NCBI GenBank assembly: GCA_002353205.1
Contig: DEJE01000048.1
Span: forward strand, 34,709-98,708
Length of the DNA: 64,000 nt
Source of the DNA: Prevotella sp. UBA2756
GTDB lineage: Bacteria; Bacteroidota; Bacteroidia; Bacteroidales; Bacteroidaceae
Reading direction: 5' to 3'
Made by a program: the position numbers and the translations under genes. Below the pieces are notes generated by a model. It saw nothing but the letters and a program-made list of their open reading frames with translations, was not told the DNA's origin and ran no database searches. Numbering within the stretch: the stretch's first letter is position 1; each line of letters opens with the position of its first letter. Shown here one piece after another: positions 30,086 through 38,545 of this stretch.

Positions 30086-30604
30086 TTAAAATCCGATGCT
30101 GATGACAAACGCCTTGTAGTTGGGCATCACGTCGTCGCGCGAATTCATGTAGCGGAAGCCCAGTCCGACGAAATGATCGTTGGTACGCATGCGAAAACCG
30201 CCATAGTAGGACGTGTTCTTGTAGTCGCGGCCCACGCTGGTGGTGACGTTGCCCGTGAACTCAAACCTGATCTGCTCAATATTTCCCTTTTTGTCTTTGT
30301 CATCCCACTGCAAGAGAACGACGCCCAGGCCGCCACCGATGTTCGATGTGTTGCCGTAGGTTTTCGATCCCTCGTGCTTGTAGAGCATCAGGCTGCTTTC
30401 ATAACGGAAGTATGGGTACACACGGTCGAAGAGGCAATAGCCCACATCGATGGCTCCATTGGCCTGCTGCAGGCCGTGATAGCGTGTTCCTGCGCTCACT
30501 TCGAGGTCGAGGATGAGATCATCGATGGTTGTCTTTTCCTGTGCGGAAGCTGAACCGACAGCCATCAGCAGCACGGCCAGCAGGGTAGTGATTCTTGATT
30601 TCAT
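30086..30604 (-). CDS. small exported beta-barrel-like protein of unknown function
   Basis: 172 aa from the ATG at 30604; longer upstream starts would lie upstream of the promoter. Signal peptide MKSRITTLLAVLLMAVGSAS. The mature part alternates polar and aromatic residues in strand-like runs (YPYFRYESSLMLYKHE, KNTSYYGGFRMRTNDHFVGL) and ends in a phenylalanine (VISIGF), as outer-membrane barrels do. I do not recognise the family. It has its own TACTTTTG promoter. Confidence 0.6.
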   Translation of the reverse strand: MKSRITTLLAVLLMAVGSASAQEKTTIDDLILDLEVSAGTRYHGLQQANGAIDVGYCLFDRVYPYFRYESSLMLYKHEGSKTYGNTSNIGGGLGVVLLQWDDKDKKGNIEQIRFEFTGNVTTSVGRDYKNTSYYGGFRMRTNDHFVGLGFRYMNSRDDVMPNYKAFVISIGF

Positions 30605-30631
30605 TGTCTTACGGTTTAAAATTATTTGGCA

Positions 30632-30639
30632 CAAAAGTA
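30632..30639 (-). promoter_or_regulatory. -7 element for the barrel-like protein gene
   Basis: Reads TACTTTTG on the minus strand, 27 bases before the ATG at 30604. This supports the shorter start. Confidence 0.6.
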
Positions 30640-30745
30640 ATAATAAATTCTTGAATAAGAACAAAAAAAAGTAAAAAAATTACTTTTCTGCACACTTTGA
30701 AGTAGGTATTGCGACTCGAACGGCTCAGCGTTCGAGTTTTTTTCC

Positions 30746-30753
30746 TATATTTG
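30746..30753 (+). promoter_or_regulatory. -7 element for the VanX-like gene
   Basis: TATATTTG, a perfect TAnnTTTG match, 36 bases before the ATG at 30790. Confidence 0.65.
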
Positions 30754-30789
30754 CACCATAATTGTAAACTCACTTAAAAACCAAGACAC

Positions 30790-31563
30790 ATGAAAAAGAT
30801 GTTTTTCTGCATGCTGGCAGCCACCTTGCTGCTATCATGCCGGGCCAAGGTTGAGACCAAGAATGCGGCCACCGACGACAACAGCCAGTTTGTAACCCTC
30901 ACCGATGCCGTTCCCGATGCCATTCTGGAGATACGCTATTTCGGCACCTACAACTTCGTGGGTACGCGCATCGACGGCTACGAGGAGCCCACGGCCCTGC
31001 TCACGCGGGTGGCTGCCGACAGCCTGCGCGCCGTGAGCGACGACGTGAAGGCGCTGGGCTACCGTCTGAAAATCTATGATGCCTACCGTCCGCAGAAGGC
31101 CGTCGACCACTTCGTGCGCTGGTCGAAGGACATCGGCGACACGCTGATGAAGCGCTACTTCTATCCCGACCTCGACAAGAGCGTGCTCTTCCCGCAGGAA
31201 TATATCTGCGAGCGCAGCGGACACACTCGCGGCTCGACCGTCGACCTGACGCTCTTCGACATGAAGACCGAGAAGGAACTCGACATGGGAGGCACGTTCG
31301 ACTGGTTCGGACACGAGAGCCACCCCGTCTTCTGCACCAAGCCGCTGGCCGAGGGACAGGAGGTGGAGAAGACCGCCAAGCTTGAATACATGCAGAGCGA
31401 CAGCCTCAGCGCCGAGCAGTTCAACAACCGCATGGTGCTGCGCCAGGCCATGATGCGCCACGGCTTCAAGCCCATGCGCACCGAGTGGTGGCACTTCACG
31501 CTCGCCGACGAGCCCTTCCCCGACACCTACTTCACCTTCCCCGTCAGGCAGATTGCCAAGTAG
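30790..31563 (+). CDS. D-alanyl-D-alanine dipeptidase (VanX/DdpX type, peptidase M15D), lipoprotein
   Basis: 257 aa. Lipoprotein signal with lipobox LLSC (residue 17). Zinc dipeptidase motifs: IYDAYRPQKAVDHF, metal ligands in SGHTRGSTVDLTL (SxHxxGxxxD) and TEWWHFTL (ExxH). The family hydrolyses D-Ala-D-Ala. In Gram-negatives it is usually thought to recycle cell-wall dipeptides rather than give vancomycin resistance; no vanH or vanA neighbours exist here. Monocistronic with its own promoter; a short 8-bp repeat array separates it from the GH2 gene. Confidence 0.88.
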   Translation: MKKMFFCMLAATLLLSCRAKVETKNAATDDNSQFVTLTDAVPDAILEIRYFGTYNFVGTRIDGYEEPTALLTRVAADSLRAVSDDVKALGYRLKIYDAYRPQKAVDHFVRWSKDIGDTLMKRYFYPDLDKSVLFPQEYICERSGHTRGSTVDLTLFDMKTEKELDMGGTFDWFGHESHPVFCTKPLAEGQEVEKTAKLEYMQSDSLSAEQFNNRMVLRQAMMRHGFKPMRTEWWHFTLADEPFPDTYFTFPVRQIAK

Positions 31564-31581
31564 CCTGACATTAAGCAAGTC

Positions 31582-31605
31582 TAAACTCCTCAACTCCTAA
31601 ACTCC
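31582..31605. repeat. short 8-bp tandem repeat (3 units)
   Basis: TAAACTCC, TCAACTCC, TAAACTCC in a row, between the dipeptidase stop (31563) and the GH2 start (31627). Same style of simple repeat as those around the four-helix-bundle genes. Confidence 0.6.
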
Positions 31606-31626
31606 CCCAAAAATAGAAAAACGAGA

Positions 31627-34071
31627 ATGAAAGCAATAATCAGAGAAACGGTTGCCTCCGCCCTGATGGCCTTGCTGTCGCTGACGGCCTCGGCGCAGAG
31701 CGTAAGGGAGACCATCCGCCTGGACGAAGGATGGAAGTTTGCATTTGGAAACGCTGCCGACCCGCAGAAAGACTTCGGGTGCGGCACGGAATACTTCAAC
31801 TACCTGACGAAAGCCAACTCCATTCACAACGAAGGACCGTACAGCACGAAGTTCAACGACTCGGCATGGCACGTGGTCAGCGTGCCTCACGACTTCGTCG
31901 CCACACTCCCCTACGCCCGCGAAGCAAGCCATTCGCACGGCTACAAGACGGTGGGCTTCAAGTACCCCGAGACGAGTGTCGGCTGGTATCGCAAGACCAT
32001 CCACATCCCCGAAGGCGACCTCGGCAAGCACATCGCACTGCAGTTCGACGGCATCTTCCGCAACGCCCGCGTGTGGTTCAACGGCTTCTACATGGGAACC
32101 GAGCCCAGCGGCTACGCCACGCAGGTGTACGACGTGACGGAATATGTGAACTACGGCGGCGACAACCTCATCTGCATCCGGGCCGATGCCACGCTCGAAG
32201 AGGGCTGGTTCTACGAGGGTGCCGGCATCTACCGCGACGCTTGGCTGCTGAAGACGGCTGCCGTGAGCGTGGCACCCTTCGGCACTTTCGTCTGGGCCGA
32301 CATGAAAGAGCCTTTCGATGAAGCCACGCTCCACATCAGGACCGATGTGAACAACAGCTCGCTGCAAGGGCAGACGTTCGCCCTGGAGCACCGTCTTCTC
32401 GACGCCGACGGGCGCGAGGTGGGCCGACAGGAGACCCGTGCGGAACTTCTGAAAGCGAAAGACAGCAAGACGGTAGAGGCCGTGATGGCCGTCGGCAAGC
32501 CCCATCTGTGGAGCACCGACGATCCTTATCTGTATCAAGTGGTGACGACGGTGAAGGTGGACGGACGGGTGACCGACGTCTACGAGACGACGACGGGCTT
32601 CCGCCACATCGAATTCACCGCCGACCGCGGCTTCTTGCTCAACGGCAAACAGCTCAAGCTGAAGGGCGTGAACATGCACCAAGACCATGCCGGCGTGGGA
32701 GCGGCCATACCAGAAGCACTCCACGCATGGCGCATCAGGCAGCTGAAAGCCTTCGGATGCAACGCCTACCGCTCATCCCACAACCCCATGACGCCGGCTC
32801 TGCTCGACATCTGCGACCGCGAGGGCATGCTCGTCATCGACGAGAACCGACTCACCGGCATCAACCAGGAGCATCTGAGACTCCTGGAGAACATGATCCG
32901 CCGCGACCGCAACCACCCGAGCGTCATCCTCTGGAGCGACGGCAACGAGGAATGGGGCATGGAAAACACCATCCAGGGCACACGCATCGCACAGGCCATG
33001 CGCGAATATACCCGTCTGCTCGACCACACACGCCAATCCACCATCGCCAATGCCGGGGGCACGGAGATGATCAAGGGGCTCGACGTGGTGGGCTACAACT
33101 ACATCATGCAGAACAACGTGGACGAACACCGACGCCAACATCCGTCGTGGAAGGTGGTGGGAACGGAAGAAACGACAGGCTGCGGCACACGCGGCATCTA
33201 TTTCAACACACCCGACCAGCCCGGACACATGCCGTCGATGAACCTCAGCGCCGACAAAGACGGCACGCGCAACCGCATCGAGCGCGGATGGCGCTTCTAC
33301 GACGAGCGGCCATGGACGGCAGGACTCTTCTACTGGACGGGCTTCGACTACCGAGGGGAGCCTAATCCGCTACACTTTCCGGCCCACGACTCCGAGTTCG
33401 GCATTCTCGACTACTGCGGATTCTGGAAAGACGAGGCATGGTATCTGAAGTCGTGGTGGACCGACGAGCCCACGCTCCACGTCTTCCCGCACTGGAACCT
33501 GGCAGGACACGAGGGTGAGGAGATAGAGCTTTGGGCCTATAGCAACTGTGACGAGGTGGAGCTCACCGTCAACGGCAAGCGTCTCGGACGCCAAGCCATG
33601 CCCCGCAACGGGCACCTGACGTGGAAAACCGTCTACCAACCGGGCAAGGTGGTGGCCACGGGTTACAAGAACGGGAAGCGCATTCTGACGCAGACGATGG
33701 AGACAACGAAGGCTGCCAGCAAGGTGGTGATGAAGAGCGACCGCACGGCTATCACCGCCGACGGGCGTGACGTGGCCGTGGTGACCGTGGAACTGCAAGA
33801 CGCCAAGGGCCGACGCGTACCCGATGCCTGCCATCCCATCACCCTACGACTCGCTGGCGAAGGCCGCATACTGGGTGTCGGCAACGGCGACCCCGCCTAT
33901 CTCGGAGCCGACCATCCGCAGCAGGCCGACTGCCATGAGTTCCGAATCCCGGCCTTCAACGGCCTGGCTCAGGTGCTCATACAGAGCAGCCGCAACCCTG
34001 CAACGCTCTCGCTGACGGCCAACGCCGACGGTCTGAAAGCCGCTCAGCTGACCATCACGACGAGTAAATGA
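31627..34071 (+). CDS. GH2 beta-galactosidase-like enzyme, exported (814 aa)
   Basis: Signal peptide IRETVASALMALLSLTASAQ. The sugar-binding jelly roll is at about residues 25-210 (GFKYPETSVGWYRKTIHIPE, VWFNGFYMGTEPSGYA), the TIM barrel at about 305-600, acid/base in LWSDGNEEWGME (about 437) and nucleophile in VVGTEETTG (about 510). The C-terminal 200 residues contain a DUF4982-like segment (LELWAYSNCDEVELTVNG in slightly different order) and an invasin/immunoglobulin-like domain. This shorter GH2 class in Bacteroidota covers beta-galactosidases and beta-glucuronidases, so the exact sugar is open. It is separated from the eight-gene run and is probably expressed alone or with the dipeptidase gene. 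Confidence 0.85.
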   Translation: MKAIIRETVASALMALLSLTASAQSVRETIRLDEGWKFAFGNAADPQKDFGCGTEYFNYLTKANSIHNEGPYSTKFNDSAWHVVSVPHDFVATLPYAREASHSHGYKTVGFKYPETSVGWYRKTIHIPEGDLGKHIALQFDGIFRNARVWFNGFYMGTEPSGYATQVYDVTEYVNYGGDNLICIRADATLEEGWFYEGAGIYRDAWLLKTAAVSVAPFGTFVWADMKEPFDEATLHIRTDVNNSSLQGQTFALEHRLLDADGREVGRQETRAELLKAKDSKTVEAVMAVGKPHLWSTDDPYLYQVVTTVKVDGRVTDVYETTTGFRHIEFTADRGFLLNGKQLKLKGVNMHQDHAGVGAAIPEALHAWRIRQLKAFGCNAYRSSHNPMTPALLDICDREGMLVIDENRLTGINQEHLRLLENMIRRDRNHPSVILWSDGNEEWGMENTIQGTRIAQAMREYTRLLDHTRQSTIANAGGTEMIKGLDVVGYNYIMQNNVDEHRRQHPSWKVVGTEETTGCGTRGIYFNTPDQPGHMPSMNLSADKDGTRNRIERGWRFYDERPWTAGLFYWTGFDYRGEPNPLHFPAHDSEFGILDYCGFWKDEAWYLKSWWTDEPTLHVFPHWNLAGHEGEEIELWAYSNCDEVELTVNGKRLGRQAMPRNGHLTWKTVYQPGKVVATGYKNGKRILTQTMETTKAASKVVMKSDRTAITADGRDVAVVTVELQDAKGRRVPDACHPITLRLAGEGRILGVGNGDPAYLGADHPQQADCHEFRIPAFNGLAQVLIQSSRNPATLSLTANADGLKAAQLTITTSK

Positions 34072-34127
34072 AGTTCTCATCCCATTTCCGCAGACCGTCG
34101 TTGAGCGACGGCACCACTCAAAACAAA

Positions 34128-34159
34128 CAGGCCGCAGCCCCCGAAAGGACTGCGGCCTG
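34128..34159. terminator. intrinsic terminator between convergent GH2 and bcp
   Basis: Stem CAGGCCGCAG/CTGCGGCCTG with extra CC/GG pairing closing a GAAA loop, between the GH2 stop (34071) and the bcp stop (34195). Confidence 0.7.
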
Positions 34160-34194
34160 CTTCTGTATAAACCCCAAGCACGGGCAAAGAGCGA

Positions 34195-34647
34195 CTACCG
34201 GTTGAGTATCTGTTGCGCATGCTCCTTCGTCTTGATCTGCCGACCGGAAAGAATCTGCTCGATGATGCCCTCCTCGTTGATGACGAAGGTGGTGCGGATG
34301 GTGCCCATCGTCGTGCGTCCATACATGTTCTTCTCGCCCCAGGCGCCCATGGCTTCCATCAGCGTGCGGTCAACGTCGGCTATCAGGGGGAAAGGCAGAC
34401 TGTGCTTCTCCTTGAACTTCTGGTGCGAGTCGGCCGTGTCCTTGCTCACGCCCACCACCTCGTAGCCCGCTCCCTGCAGCTCGGCGAAGTGGTCGCGCAG
34501 GCTGCAAGCCTCCGACGTGCAGCCGCTGGTGTTGTCTTTCGGGTAGAAATAGAGCACGAGCTTGCGCCCGCGATAATCGCTCAGACGGATTTCCCGTCCC
34601 TGTTCGTCCTTGCCCAGAATCTCGGGCGCCTTGTCTCCAATGTTCAT
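34195..34647 (-). CDS. bcp: thioredoxin-dependent thiol peroxidase, Bcp/PrxQ type
   Basis: 150 aa, normal length. Reduces hydroperoxides using thioredoxin. The peroxidatic and resolving cysteines are in DNTSGCTSEACSLRDHF (Cys and Cys five residues apart), the atypical 2-Cys arrangement of the BCP group. N-terminal opening NIGDKAPEILGKDEQGREI is typical. TATCTTTG promoter about 85 bases upstream, back to back with the promoter of the channel gene. Confidence 0.93.
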   Translation of the reverse strand: MNIGDKAPEILGKDEQGREIRLSDYRGRKLVLYFYPKDNTSGCTSEACSLRDHFAELQGAGYEVVGVSKDTADSHQKFKEKHSLPFPLIADVDRTLMEAMGAWGEKNMYGRTTMGTIRTTFVINEEGIIEQILSGRQIKTKEHAQQILNR

Positions 34648-34731
34648 AATCGTATGTTTTTAGTGATCGTTAAAGAATGTGTCTGTATCAATCGGGTTAC
34701 GAGGTGCGAGGCTTTAAACACCTAATTGCTG

Positions 34732-34739
34732 CAAAGATA
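34732..34739 (-). promoter_or_regulatory. -7 element for bcp
   Basis: Reads TATCTTTG on the minus strand. It is 85 bases before the ATG at 34647, giving a moderate leader. Confidence 0.6.
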
Positions 34740-34783
34740 AAAAATAATTCCTTCTTTCGCAATATGATTTGCAACTTTTTTCC

Positions 34784-34791
34784 TAAATTTG
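34784..34791 (+). promoter_or_regulatory. -7 element for the formate/nitrite channel gene
   Basis: TAAATTTG, 45 bases before the ATG at 34837; divergent from the bcp promoter 45 bases away. Confidence 0.6.
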
Positions 34792-34836
34792 CAAACCATA
34801 TTGCAGAAAACAAACCTAACAAGTGCAAGAGCGATT

Positions 34837-35475
34837 ATGAAGAGAACGGAATTGCTGAGAGAAGTGTTTCCGACGGCCATACTGGCGGGAATATGTATAT
34901 CCATCGGATGCGTGGTGAACCTGAGAGTGGGCGGCGTGGCCGGTGCCGTGCTGTTTGCCTTCGGATTGACCACCGTGGTCTACTACGGACTGAAGCTCTA
35001 CACGGGCACGGCGGGCTTCATTCGCCGACGGGGCGACTGGTCGATGCTCGCCGTGGTGCTGCTGGGCAACATCGTGGGCTGCCTGCTCACGGCATGGATG
35101 ATTGCCTACGCGCAGCCCGACTGCGTGGAACCGGCATCGAAGATACTGGCCGGAAGGCTGGACAAGGGTCCGTGGGCTTGCTTCCTGCTCGCTATCGGCT
35201 GCGGATTCATCATGACCACGGCCGTGGAGTTCGCCCGAAAGGGGAAGATGCTGACGCTGCTGCTCGGCGTCCCCGTGTTCATACTCTGCGGATTCGCCCA
35301 CTCCATCGCCGATGCTTTCTACTTCCTGGTTTCGCCGACGGCGCAACTGCTACGGACCGAGGTGCTCATCGTCTACATCAGCGAGGTGCTGGGCAACTTC
35401 GTAGGCTGCAATCTCTATCGCTGGACGCTCTTCGCAGGAAGACTGGGGACGGGCGAAACGTCGGGTTCCCACTGA
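34837..35475 (+). CDS. formate/nitrite transporter (FNT) family channel
   Basis: 212 aa from the ATG at 34837; the frame is open to 34789 but the promoter element lies at 34784-34791. Six membrane segments are visible (for example AGICISIGCVVNL, LFAFGLTTVVYYGLKLY, LAVVLLGNIVGCLLTAWMI). FNT hallmarks: LGNIVGC and LGNFVGC in helices 3 and 6, and CGFAHSIAD carrying the conserved central histidine. It is shorter than typical FNT proteins (260-280 aa), mainly at the ends. Moves small monovalent anions such as formate or nitrite; which one is unknown. Its last 61 bases overlap the convergent MGMT-like gene. Confidence 0.85.
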   Translation: MKRTELLREVFPTAILAGICISIGCVVNLRVGGVAGAVLFAFGLTTVVYYGLKLYTGTAGFIRRRGDWSMLAVVLLGNIVGCLLTAWMIAYAQPDCVEPASKILAGRLDKGPWACFLLAIGCGFIMTTAVEFARKGKMLTLLLGVPVFILCGFAHSIADAFYFLVSPTAQLLRTEVLIVYISEVLGNFVGCNLYRWTLFAGRLGTGETSGSH

Positions 35476-35789
35476 TAACGCTGCATGTCGACGTGCCCGT
35501 TGGACTTGAATACCACGCCCTCGGCTTCCAATAGCGTGCGCTGAGCGGCCCACCCTGGAGCTGTGCGACCCACCTTGTTCACCACCCGATGGCACGGCAG
35601 ACGCTCCGCACCAGGCGAATAGCGCAGCACACGGCCCACCATGCGCGAATGGCTGGGCCATCCAGCCCACGCGGCGATGATGCCGTAGGTCGTCACGCGC
35701 CCACGGGGAATCTGAGCCACGATGTTCAGCACGTCGTCGCTGAACGTCCGGGCCTCCTCCACCGTCATCGTGTCGCGATAATCTTTCAT
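35415..35789 (-). CDS. MGMT-fold protein (methylated-DNA--protein cysteine methyltransferase-like)
   Basis: 124 aa from the ATG at 35789 (MKDYRDTMTVEEA). Only the C-terminal DNA-binding/active-site domain is present, as in alkyltransferase-like proteins. The active site reads LPCHRVVNKVGR, so the acceptor cysteine is kept, unlike ATL proteins where it is tryptophan. Helix-turn-helix region IPRGRVTTYGIIAAWAGWP and the end motif RTLLEAEGVVF are typical. Convergent overlap of 61 bases with the FNT gene. It is next to AlkD-like and UDG-like genes. Confidence 0.85.
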   Translation of the reverse strand: MKDYRDTMTVEEARTFSDDVLNIVAQIPRGRVTTYGIIAAWAGWPSHSRMVGRVLRYSPGAERLPCHRVVNKVGRTAPGWAAQRTLLEAEGVVFKSNGHVDMQRYQWEPDVSPVPSLPAKSVQR

Positions 35790-35869
35790 ATTCTTGGGGT
35801 ATCTCCTGTTTTGAGATGCTGCTCCATGGTTTTGATTCTTTCCTTTTGATCCATATCTGTGCCGTTTTG

Positions 35870-36631
35870 TCAAGATGAAACGTTCATCCAATAGCTGCGT
35901 TCCTCGTAGTTCATTTTCTCAATGGCATAGCGCAGGGAGGTTCGTGCCATCTCGTGGGCATGCTGGCGCAGGAAATCACGAAGCAAATCCACGCTCACAC
36001 GCTTGCCCACTTCACGTAGCATCCATCCCACGGCTTTGTGCATCAAGTCGTGGGGATGGTGCAAGTGGATCTCTGCATAGCGGAGACACCAAGAGGGATC
36101 GCCCATCTGTGTGGTTTTCCAGGTGCATACCATGCTCATCCGTTGTCGCCAAAGGTTCTCACTATAGGCAAGTGCATCGACAATGGCCTGCTTGTCTCCT
36201 AAATGAGTGGGAAGCATCAGCCAATGGCCTAAGATCTTGGGTGCCGACATATCCACAAGATCCCAGTTGTTGGCCCGCTCGGCATGATCGAGATAGAGCA
36301 TCGTGATCTCATCTCGTTGACGTATGGCATGCTCATCGTTGATCCATCGCTTCGCTGTCAGTTGCTCGAACTTCAATACCATTATCAGCAGGCCGCATAA
36401 CCTGACTTCGTGCCACCGGCTCTCCAGTAAGGCAGGAATCTCATCAAGGGGCAGATCCTTAGCCGCCATCTTCACCACCTCGCGTGTCTGCGGCACCTTG
36501 AGCCCGATAAACTCATCGCCCTCACCATACTCTCCGGGACCCGTCTTGAAGAATCGCATCAGCACCTGCCGCTGCTTCTCATCGTGCAACGACTCCATAT
36601 ACTGGATGATATCTTTCGCTGTCATCATCAT
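35870..36631 (-). CDS. DNA alkylation repair protein, AlkD-like HEAT-repeat glycosylase
   Basis: 253 aa. AlkD-family proteins excise bulky or positively charged alkylated bases. The family pattern is visible in the N-terminal half (KTGPGEYGEGDEFIGLKVPQ) and across helical repeats (EVRLCGLLIMVLKFEQ, NNWDLVDMSAPKILGHWL, HDLMHKAVGWMLREVGKR). Several ATGs are clustered at the start (MMMTAKD). It reads toward the MGMT-like gene 80 bases downstream, and both may be co-transcribed. Confidence 0.87.
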   Translation of the reverse strand: MMMTAKDIIQYMESLHDEKQRQVLMRFFKTGPGEYGEGDEFIGLKVPQTREVVKMAAKDLPLDEIPALLESRWHEVRLCGLLIMVLKFEQLTAKRWINDEHAIRQRDEITMLYLDHAERANNWDLVDMSAPKILGHWLMLPTHLGDKQAIVDALAYSENLWRQRMSMVCTWKTTQMGDPSWCLRYAEIHLHHPHDLMHKAVGWMLREVGKRVSVDLLRDFLRQHAHEMARTSLRYAIEKMNYEERSYWMNVSS

Positions 36632-36720
36632 TTATTATTGTTGAAATCTCCGAATGAGATGCCCGTTGGGCTAAGAAAAGCATTCTTATCGGAGTAAAGA
36701 ATTAAAAAAAATGGATAAGA

Positions 36721-37350
36721 CTAAAGAAGAAACTGTTCAAACATCTTTTGATAAGCTGCCACCTTCTTCTCGAAAGCAAGGGGATAAGCCCGTGATGATG
36801 ATGGAAGACGGTAGAGCACAAGGGGATGATCTCCTTGATAAGAGACTGGTGAAACGGTAACCCAGGTGTTTACTTTCGGTGTCTGGGGTACCTGCAGAGA
36901 GCCACAAAGCGTTTCCGTGGCCTTCTCACCAGTGGTGACGATGACTTTCAGATGGGGCAGACATGCTATCAGGGCTGGGATATCTGTAGGCTCTACCACC
37001 TCAAGGAACTTGTCTGAAGCATTGTCCTGCAGACGGCGGACGGCCATAGAGGTATCGAAGAAAGCGATTCCCTTCTCCATACAGAAGGACACTATCTCGT
37101 GAATCTTGAAACACTTTGCCTTTTCATCGACAAAATGATTCCGGTCACCGAAGAACACCTGTCCTTCTATACGCCAGTGGTCGTTGATGTAGTTTGGGTA
37201 ATAGAAATCCATGCACCACCGTTTTCGCTGGGGCGGGAAACTGCCGAGGAACAGCACCTTGGCGTTCTCCGGCAGAAAGGGTATCAACGGATGATACTCT
37301 ACCCCATCGGTGCTGCGGGCAATATTAGTTGTATTCAGATAAGACTCCAT
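36721..37350 (-). CDS. uracil-DNA glycosylase superfamily protein
   Basis: 209 aa. The opening VLFLGSFPPQRKRWCMDFYY and YPNYINDHW resemble the MUG/UDG-fold active-site motif (normally GxNPG followed by YxNPxNxFW), with GSFPP in place of the usual GTNPG. The second motif region is near WVTVSPVSYQGDHPLVLYRL. It is probably a DNA glycosylase of the family that Bacteroidota genomes annotate simply as uracil-DNA glycosylase family; specificity is unknown. It is 89 bases upstream of the AlkD-like gene on the same strand. Confidence 0.7.
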   Translation of the reverse strand: MESYLNTTNIARSTDGVEYHPLIPFLPENAKVLFLGSFPPQRKRWCMDFYYPNYINDHWRIEGQVFFGDRNHFVDEKAKCFKIHEIVSFCMEKGIAFFDTSMAVRRLQDNASDKFLEVVEPTDIPALIACLPHLKVIVTTGEKATETLCGSLQVPQTPKVNTWVTVSPVSYQGDHPLVLYRLPSSSRAYPLAFEKKVAAYQKMFEQFLL

Positions 37351-37395
37351 GATGATTGGTCATTGGGAATGATTACAGATAGTTGTTCAGATCAT

Positions 37396-37911
37396 TCATC
37401 GCGTCAGACAACGTTGATAAGCCAACCGTTCTGCCCCATCCAACAGATAGATAATACCACAATAATGGAAACCGTATTTCTCGAGTGCACGGCGCATGGG
37501 GGTGTTCTGCCGATGGGTGTCGATGCGGATATTAGGGGTTCGGGAGAAACAATAGTCGAGCACCGTCTTAAAGATGCCATGGGCTTCGGGAGCACTGGCC
37601 ATGCGGTGAACAACCCAATAGTTTGCCTGAACACGACCATCGACGGTGGGCTCGTCTAACCATTGCCCTTCGTAAATGTGCTGATAGGTCACGTCAGGGC
37701 CTTCAACAAAGGCAAAAGTGGCCACAGCTTCCCCGTCATCTTCCACAATATAACTGTTCCCCCTCTCAATGTCTTGCATGAGAACTTCACGACGGGGATT
37801 GCCATGAGTCCACTGGTCCGTGTTTCCCATGGCTCGCATCTTCTGTCGTCCGAAATCAATCAACTCCAGAATACGCGGCAAGTCTTTCTCAGTTGCTTTT
37901 CTTATCTTCAT
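37396..37911 (-). CDS. GNAT family N-acetyltransferase
   Basis: 171 aa from the ATG at 37911 (MKIRKATEKDLPRILELIDF); an ATG at 37926 adds MTQNK. Typical GNAT start and core (YIVEDDGEAVATFAFVEG; acetyl-CoA region near EAHGIFKTVLDYCFS; RRALEKYGFHYCGIIYLLDG at the end). The substrate is unknown. The promoter element at 37934-37941 rules out the much longer upstream start. Confidence 0.85.
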   Translation of the reverse strand: MKIRKATEKDLPRILELIDFGRQKMRAMGNTDQWTHGNPRREVLMQDIERGNSYIVEDDGEAVATFAFVEGPDVTYQHIYEGQWLDEPTVDGRVQANYWVVHRMASAPEAHGIFKTVLDYCFSRTPNIRIDTHRQNTPMRRALEKYGFHYCGIIYLLDGAERLAYQRCLTR

Positions 37912-37933
37912 CTTGTTTTGAGTCATTTGGGTG

Positions 37934-37941
37934 CAAAAATA
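37934..37941 (-). promoter_or_regulatory. -7 element for the GNAT gene
   Basis: Reads TATTTTTG on the minus strand, just 7 bases before the ATG at 37926 and 22 before the one at 37911. This spacing favours the start at 37911. Confidence 0.55.
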
Positions 37942-37984
37942 CAAAATAATGCGGAATTCTCCGCAATGAATCGAGGATTTGTCG

Positions 37985-37992
37985 TATCTTTG
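37985..37992 (+). promoter_or_regulatory. -7 element for the DUF3237 gene
   Basis: TATCTTTG, 26 bases before the ATG at 38019; divergent from the GNAT promoter. Confidence 0.6.
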
Positions 37993-38018
37993 CAAACAAA
38001 AATCCCAATTGTCATCCT

Positions 38019-38528
38019 ATGAAGAAATTAGTATTCACGATCATGCTGACGGCCTTCACGTTATATGCCAGCGCACAAACCTATCCACCGAAGGATTCAC
38101 CACAGCTGGAGTTCGCTCTGCAACTGAGAGTCACACTGGGTGAGTCTTTTGTTATCAACAACACACAACACGGAAGGCGCACAGTGATTCCCATCACCGG
38201 AGGAACTTTCGAAGGACCGGATATCAAAGGAACAATCATCAACGGCGGTGCCGACTATCAGCTAAATGCTGAGAACCGCACGGAACTGGAAGCTATCTAC
38301 TGTATTCGGACAGACGACGGCGTCTATATCCATGTGCGCAATCGGGGCATCATCGCCAACGGAAAGGACAAGAACGGTCAACCGACGTTCTATTTTCGGT
38401 GTGCTCCGCAGTTTGAAGCTCCTCAAGACAGCAGATATGCATGGCTGAACAATGCACTCTTCCTTTGCGCTCCTGATATTTCACCCGGCTTCAAAGGAAT
38501 CGTGCTTAACGTGTGGAAAGTGATGTAA
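38019..38528 (+). CDS. exported DUF3237 family protein
   Basis: 169 aa with signal peptide (MKKLVFTIMLTAFTLYASAQ). The DUF3237 pattern is visible: PQLEFALQLRVTLGE, RRTVIPITGGTFEGPDIKG, GGADYQL, DDGVYIHVRNRGI. The family is a beta-barrel fold of unknown function. Single gene, convergent with the EamA gene 17 bases downstream. Confidence 0.85.
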   Translation: MKKLVFTIMLTAFTLYASAQTYPPKDSPQLEFALQLRVTLGESFVINNTQHGRRTVIPITGGTFEGPDIKGTIINGGADYQLNAENRTELEAIYCIRTDDGVYIHVRNRGIIANGKDKNGQPTFYFRCAPQFEAPQDSRYAWLNNALFLCAPDISPGFKGIVLNVWKVM

Positions 38529-38545
38529 AAGGCTTATCTGGTTAA

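Noticed and set aside
30790..31563. Vancomycin resistance determinant
   Set aside because: VanX-type dipeptidase occurs alone, without vanH, a D-Ala-D-Lac ligase or vanRS; Gram-negative relatives use it in cell-wall turnover.
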